NCBI GenBank assembly: GCA_045562535.1 | Contig: JBJKVP010000003.1 | Span: 248,001 to 312,000, forward strand | DNA length: 64,000 nucleotides | Source: UBA6926 sp045562535 | Lineage (GTDB): Bacteria; Chloroflexota; Dehalococcoidia; UBA6926 | Direction: 5' to 3' | Part shown: positions 59,897-64,000 of the stretch, piece by piece | Position numbering within the stretch: the stretch's first letter is position 1 | How the letters are laid out: each line of letters opens with the position of its first letter | Notes under the pieces: model-generated | Told to the model about the DNA's origin: nothing | Seen by the model: only the letters and a program-made list of their open reading frames with translations | The model's database searches: none | Position numbers and translations under genes: made by a program

Positions 59897-62446
59897 TTGA
59901 CACAATCAAGATTCCCAGAAAACAATATGGAACCCAAACATACTGATTCCACTGCAGTCAGTATGGTAGCGCTGGAAAAAATACTGAATTTAGAACGAGA
60001 TTTGGGTTATAACAACACGGCTGTAGTAGGAGGGTTAGATCAATTCCTAGAAAAGTCTATTAACTCTACTAAATTTGATAAAATCCCCTTACCCCAATAT
60101 GAATCGCTCGACCGTGGCGGTAGAGAAAAATGGGTTACATCAACGCTACGTTCCTTGCGTTCGAAAGGCGATACCCCCAACAAACCAGATTCCTCTCTCA
60201 AATACGGAATTGCAGAAGAAAGAAGCCCTTCACCGGGCCAATTACGACGTTCTTATACAAAGAAAAAAAGAGCTACTATCCCTAAATCTTCTGGCCTAAC
60301 AAAACAAACAAAGAAAAAAAATGGTGCGGTACTCAAATCTCCAGCATCTATAGACGAAAATATTGAAATAAACAAAAGATGGGAAAAACCATTCCAAAAA
60401 ATGGGCATACGGTCTTATCGTGATTTGTTGTGGACCTTCCCAAGGCGCTATATGAAGGTCAAAAAAATATCGGAACTAGTTGACAACGAACACCAAGCAA
60501 TAGCCGGAACAATTACTAAAATGTTTAACTCACAATATTCTGGGCGTGGGCGTAAAGGATTTATTCAGGCAACGATAAGAGATGAAACTGGAAGTATCAC
60601 AGCCGTCTGGTTTGGCAGAAAATGGATAACTAAATCCCTCAAAAAAGGTCAGGAAATCCTGCTTGTAGGGCGACCTAATCATTTCCGTGGTCAAACTAGA
60701 TTTAATGTAGAATCTCAAGAACAAATCGACAAAGAACGTTCTTCAATATATGGCTCTATATTGCCGGTATATCCTCTTAGCGACGGGATCACGCAAAGTT
60801 CGCTCAGGAAGCTAATTGGAAATACTCTAGAATCATGCCTTCCTTTAATAGAAGATTATTTGCCATCAACAATATTAAATAATGGAAATCTGCCCGGCTT
60901 AGACTCTGCTATCAGTATGATTCACAACCCCAAGAATCTTGAAGAACAAGAAAAAGCCCGAAACCGAATATCCTTTGACGAGATTCTGCTACTGCAACTT
61001 GGCCTGTTAAAGCGCAAACAAAATCAGCAAAAAGAGCTAGGGTCATCAATATCAACTGACGAGCAAATTTTAGATACCTTTATCCGTCGGCTACCATTCA
61101 CTTTGACACAAGACCAGACAAAGTCCATCTCAGAAATCGGTTCAGACATGGCAAACCCGGTACCAATGATGAGGCTTCTGCAAGGAGACGTGGGAAGCGG
61201 TAAAACAGTTGTGGCGGCAGCTTCTTTGGTCATCGCAGCAGCTAACGGGTACCAAGGCGCTCTTATGGCGCCAACTGAAGTGCTTGCTGAGCAACATTTT
61301 AAAACTTTGACGACTATTTTTAGCCAAGGGACACGCGAAGACGATGACGGAGGACCGTATCGAGGTTTTTCAGACCTACTTCCAGATAGATCTCTGAAAT
61401 TATCTTTACTTACAGGAAGCATGCCTAATGGAGTTAAAAATTCAATCCAGCAGTTGATTAGAAATGGTGAAGTAGATATAGCAATCGGAACTCATTCGTT
61501 AATACAAAAAGATGTGGAGTTCGATAACCTAGGGCTTGCAGTAGTGGATGAACAACACAGATTCGGAGTAAATCAAAGAGCATCATTGAGAGAAAAAGGT
61601 ATGTCGCCTCATTTGCTAGTTATGACTGCCACTCCCATTCCTAGAACTTTATCATTAGCATTATATGGTGATCTGGACGTCACAACTATATCTGAAATGC
61701 CACCAGGACGACCCACGGTAAAAACTAAAGCTTTATTTCCCCAAGAAAGAGAGAAGGCTTACAATTTTATAAGAAAAGAAGTCGAAAAAGAGCACCAAGT
61801 TTTTATTATTTGCCCTTTAGTAGAGGAATCAGAATCAATTGAAGCAAAAGCAGCGATAGATGAACATGAAAGATTGCAAAAGGAAATATTCCCGGATCTA
61901 ACAGTTGGATTATTACATGGTCGGATGAAATCTCATGAAAAAGAATCCGTTATATCAAAATTTCGAAACGGAGAGTTACAGATACTGGTGTCAACCGCAG
62001 TGATCGAAGTGGGAATCGATATACCAAATGCCACCGTGATGATGGTAGAGGGAGCAGAAAGGTTTGGATTATCACAGCTGCATCAATATAGAGGCAGAGT
62101 AGGTCGTGGAAAAAGCGATAGTTATTGTATTCTTGTAAGTGACTCTGAATCTCCTGAAGTTCGAGAACGATTAAATGTTATGGAAACAACAACTAATGGA
62201 TTTACACTGTCAGAAGCCGATCTTCAAATGAGGGGGCCCGGGGAATTTTTTGGAACAAAACAAAGCGGAATTCCTGATCTAAGCCTTACTTGGTTAAGCA
62301 ACTTGGATCTTATAGAAAAAGTGCGTTCTCTAGCCTCGAACATACTAACGACAGATCCTCAGCTTCAAAAAAGTGCTCATAGGAAATTAAACAAAGAACT
62401 AAATAGGTTCTGGGAAAGAGCCAAGGAGACACCCGAAGGAGGCTAA
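59897..62446 (+). CDS. recG: ATP-dependent DNA helicase RecG
   Basis: RecG remodels stalled replication forks and branched DNA. The 849-residue protein is longer than the classic form (about 690) because of an N-terminal extension of about 160 residues before the wedge domain, ending in a Lys-rich linker. After this come the OB wedge (A-I-A-G-T-I-T-K-M-F) and the helicase core. The Walker A is Q-G-D-V-G-S-G-K-T near residue 431, the DExH box is V-V-D-E-Q-H-R-F-G, and T-A-T-P-I-P-R-T and Y-R-G-R-V-G-R-G follow. The TRG-region D-L-Q-M-R-G-P-G-E-F-F-G-T-K-Q-S-G is near the end. The start is TTG after AGGAG. Confidence 0.95.
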   Translation: MTQSRFPENNMEPKHTDSTAVSMVALEKILNLERDLGYNNTAVVGGLDQFLEKSINSTKFDKIPLPQYESLDRGGREKWVTSTLRSLRSKGDTPNKPDSSLKYGIAEERSPSPGQLRRSYTKKKRATIPKSSGLTKQTKKKNGAVLKSPASIDENIEINKRWEKPFQKMGIRSYRDLLWTFPRRYMKVKKISELVDNEHQAIAGTITKMFNSQYSGRGRKGFIQATIRDETGSITAVWFGRKWITKSLKKGQEILLVGRPNHFRGQTRFNVESQEQIDKERSSIYGSILPVYPLSDGITQSSLRKLIGNTLESCLPLIEDYLPSTILNNGNLPGLDSAISMIHNPKNLEEQEKARNRISFDEILLLQLGLLKRKQNQQKELGSSISTDEQILDTFIRRLPFTLTQDQTKSISEIGSDMANPVPMMRLLQGDVGSGKTVVAAASLVIAAANGYQGALMAPTEVLAEQHFKTLTTIFSQGTREDDDGGPYRGFSDLLPDRSLKLSLLTGSMPNGVKNSIQQLIRNGEVDIAIGTHSLIQKDVEFDNLGLAVVDEQHRFGVNQRASLREKGMSPHLLVMTATPIPRTLSLALYGDLDVTTISEMPPGRPTVKTKALFPQEREKAYNFIRKEVEKEHQVFIICPLVEESESIEAKAAIDEHERLQKEIFPDLTVGLLHGRMKSHEKESVISKFRNGELQILVSTAVIEVGIDIPNATVMMVEGAERFGLSQLHQYRGRVGRGKSDSYCILVSDSESPEVRERLNVMETTTNGFTLSEADLQMRGPGEFFGTKQSGIPDLSLTWLSNLDLIEKVRSLASNILTTDPQLQKSAHRKLNKELNRFWERAKETPEGG

Positions 62447-62506
62447 AACATTTATGTTATATTACTCGAAGGGTCAAAATATAAAGATGAAAAGACCACA
62501 AGAATT

Positions 62507-64000
62507 ATGATAATCAAAATTATTGAACAACTTCTCACGGCTGCCGCTGAATCAGCACAAAAAACTGGGAAACTTCCGCTGTTTGCGTTACCGGAATTAG
62601 CAATCGAGTGGCCTCAAAATTTAGAACACGGAGATTATGCTTCAAGCCTTCCTCTAAAAATGGCTAGAGCCGCAGGCCTCGACCCATATAAAATTGCAGA
62701 AATACTTCGCGAAGAAATCGGTGAGACTGAAGAAATTGAATCAGTGAGTGTCGCACCCCCCGGTTTTTTGAATTTTAAAATGAATTCCGCTTGGATGCGC
62801 TCACAGATTCAAGAAATATTGTTAAAGAATGAAACATTTGGCAACTCTGATATTGGTCAAGGCCAAACTGTCCAAGTCGAATTCGTAAGCGTCAATCCAA
62901 CCGGTCCCATCCATGTTGGACATGGCCGAGGAGCAGTATTAGGGAGTACACTGGCAAATTTGCTATCAGCCACAGGGCATAATGTTCAAAAAGAATATTA
63001 TATAAATGATGCAGGAAATCAAATTGATAATTTTGCCAGCTCGATATGGGTTAGGTATATGCAATCTCTTGGATTAGAGGCAGAAATGCCAGAAGAGGGA
63101 TACTTAGGACAATACATAGTAGCGTTGGGTGAAGAATTAGCAAAAGAAAATGGCAATAAATTTATTAAAGGCGACCCTGATACTCTTACCCATCTAGCAC
63201 AAATAAGCATGGAAAAAATGCTGGAAAATATAAGGACGGATCTATCAGAAGTTAAAGTAGGGTTCGATTTATGGTTCAGTGAACAGTCTCTGTTTGAAGA
63301 AAAAACTTATGACAAAGCAATCAATTTGTTGAGGGAAAATGGACATACGACAGAACGAGAAGAAGCTCTCTGGTTCAACGGTTCTCTACTTGGTGACACT
63401 AGAGATAGTGTACTTGTAAGGAGAACCGGAGCTCCTACCTATTTTGCATCAGACATAGCGTACCACTACGATAAATTTGTCAATCGAAAATTCGATCGAG
63501 TCATAAATATATGGGGAGCTGATCACCAAGGACATGTTCCAAGAATGAACGCCGTTATGCAGGCTTTAGGAGTCGACGAAAATAAATTGGAATTCATATT
63601 AGTACAGTTGGTAACCCTCAAAAAGGATGGTGCAACCCTACGGGTATCAAAACGAACTGGGGATATGTTGACATTATCTGAGGTAGTTGAAGAAGTAGGT
63701 GCAGACTCGTGTCGATATTTCTTCTTATCAAGATCTCCTGATTCTCAAATGGATTTTGACATGGATTTAGCTAAAAAAGATGCTCCGGAGAATCCTGTCT
63801 ATTATATACAATATGCGTATGCAAGAATCGCCAGCATACTGCGGGATATACCTACAGATTTATTAGAAAGCAACACCTCTGACGGCAAACTACTAATAGA
63901 AACCGAGGAAGAAAATCTTATCAGGCAGATGGTTCGATTCCCAGAGATTATAGAATCATCGGCAAAGACTTTAGAGCCTCACCATTTAACCCACTACACG
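62507..64000 (+). CDS. argS: Arginyl-tRNA synthetase (partial, runs off the window)
   Basis: A frame open from the ATG at 62507 to the window end (498 codons) matches class I arginyl-tRNA synthetase. It has the N-terminal Add-1 domain with L-E-H-G-D-Y-A-S-S-L-P-L near residue 44. The HIGH-type motif is in N-P-T-G-P-I-H-V-G-H-G-R-G near 136, with Y-Y-I-N-D-A-G-N-Q-I-D-N-F following. The later motif reads L-R-V-S-K-R-T-G-D near 380, a loose KMSK. Near the end of the window the anticodon-binding domain begins (Y-Y-I-Q-Y-A-Y-A-R-I). It follows recG by 60 bases. No strong ribosome site is visible. The stop lies beyond the window. Confidence 0.96.
   Translation, partial: MIIKIIEQLLTAAAESAQKTGKLPLFALPELAIEWPQNLEHGDYASSLPLKMARAAGLDPYKIAEILREEIGETEEIESVSVAPPGFLNFKMNSAWMRSQIQEILLKNETFGNSDIGQGQTVQVEFVSVNPTGPIHVGHGRGAVLGSTLANLLSATGHNVQKEYYINDAGNQIDNFASSIWVRYMQSLGLEAEMPEEGYLGQYIVALGEELAKENGNKFIKGDPDTLTHLAQISMEKMLENIRTDLSEVKVGFDLWFSEQSLFEEKTYDKAINLLRENGHTTEREEALWFNGSLLGDTRDSVLVRRTGAPTYFASDIAYHYDKFVNRKFDRVINIWGADHQGHVPRMNAVMQALGVDENKLEFILVQLVTLKKDGATLRVSKRTGDMLTLSEVVEEVGADSCRYFFLSRSPDSQMDFDMDLAKKDAPENPVYYIQYAYARIASILRDIPTDLLESNTSDGKLLIETEEENLIRQMVRFPEIIESSAKTLEPHHLTHYT

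Noticed and set aside
1..64000. CRISPR arrays, toxin-antitoxin pairs, restriction systems or prophage genes
   Set aside because: No regularly spaced repeats and no matching gene families were seen in any frame or intergenic stretch.

Overview
The window reads as a gene-dense, A+T-rich bacterial chromosome segment with no rRNA, tRNA, CRISPR array, insertion sequence or prophage that I can see. TTG starts with good ribosome binding sites are common. The gene set suggests a free-living, probably aerobic or facultative member of the Chloroflexota, possibly a marine Dehalococcoidia/SAR202-type lineage: a DUF5679 mini-protein, a UPF0182 membrane protein, a myo-inositol-phosphate synthase beside a PimA-like glycosyltransferase, a methylmalonyl-CoA-type mutase without its B12 domain, hydantoinase A/B, a xanthine-dehydrogenase-family subunit and a perfect CIRCE element. 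This assignment is inference from gene content; no 16S or marker tree is available here.

Layout. 1-2.4 kb: the tail of an A-type Fe-S assembly protein and, converging on it, an MMPL transporter. 2.5-7.7 kb: the nusA-rnpM-infB-rbfA-truB translation/transcription operon, with rimP absent but a leader hairpin present. 7.8-10.5 kb: a tiny zinc-ribbon gene with its own promoter and terminator, then inositol-phosphate synthase and a GT4 glycosyltransferase. 10.6-18.1 kb: a seven-gene CoA-ester operon (two CitE-type lyases, acyl-CoA dehydrogenase, MaoC hydratase, B12 mutase large subunit, acetoacetyl-CoA reductase-like SDR, thiolase) whose enzyme classes match the ethylmalonyl-CoA pathway. 18.1-20.3 kb: CIRCE-groES-groEL. 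20.3-25.7 kb: tsaD and a PP2C-like gene on the minus strand, then a CorC-like protein, a histidine phosphatase, tilS and a small membrane protein. 25.7-29.8 kb: purF-purM-purH (minus). 29.9-38.1 kb: a catabolic-looking region with an alpha/beta hydrolase, two MFS transporters, hyuA/hyuB and two poorly known proteins. 38.1-40.3 kb: thrB-lysC. 40.5-42.5 kb: a candidate Nmad3 (DNA-modification-associated) gene divergent from queG. 42.5-51.9 kb: argJ-argB-UPF0182-argD-argG-argH-rpe. 52-54.3 kb: an unpartnered molybdopterin-binding oxidoreductase subunit. 54.3-57.2 kb: gyrA and rpmB. 57.3-64 kb: fakA-like and degV-like genes, recG and the start of argS, which runs off the window.

Most of the segment is housekeeping: translation, proteostasis, purine, arginine and aspartate-family synthesis, and DNA topology and repair. 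The parts most worth a second look are the CoA-ester operon, the hydantoinase region, the nusA leader without rimP, the UPF0182 gene inside the arginine operon, and the orphan Nmad3-like gene. I see no clear sign of a wholly new defence or mobile system. No intergenic stretch exceeds about 300 bases.
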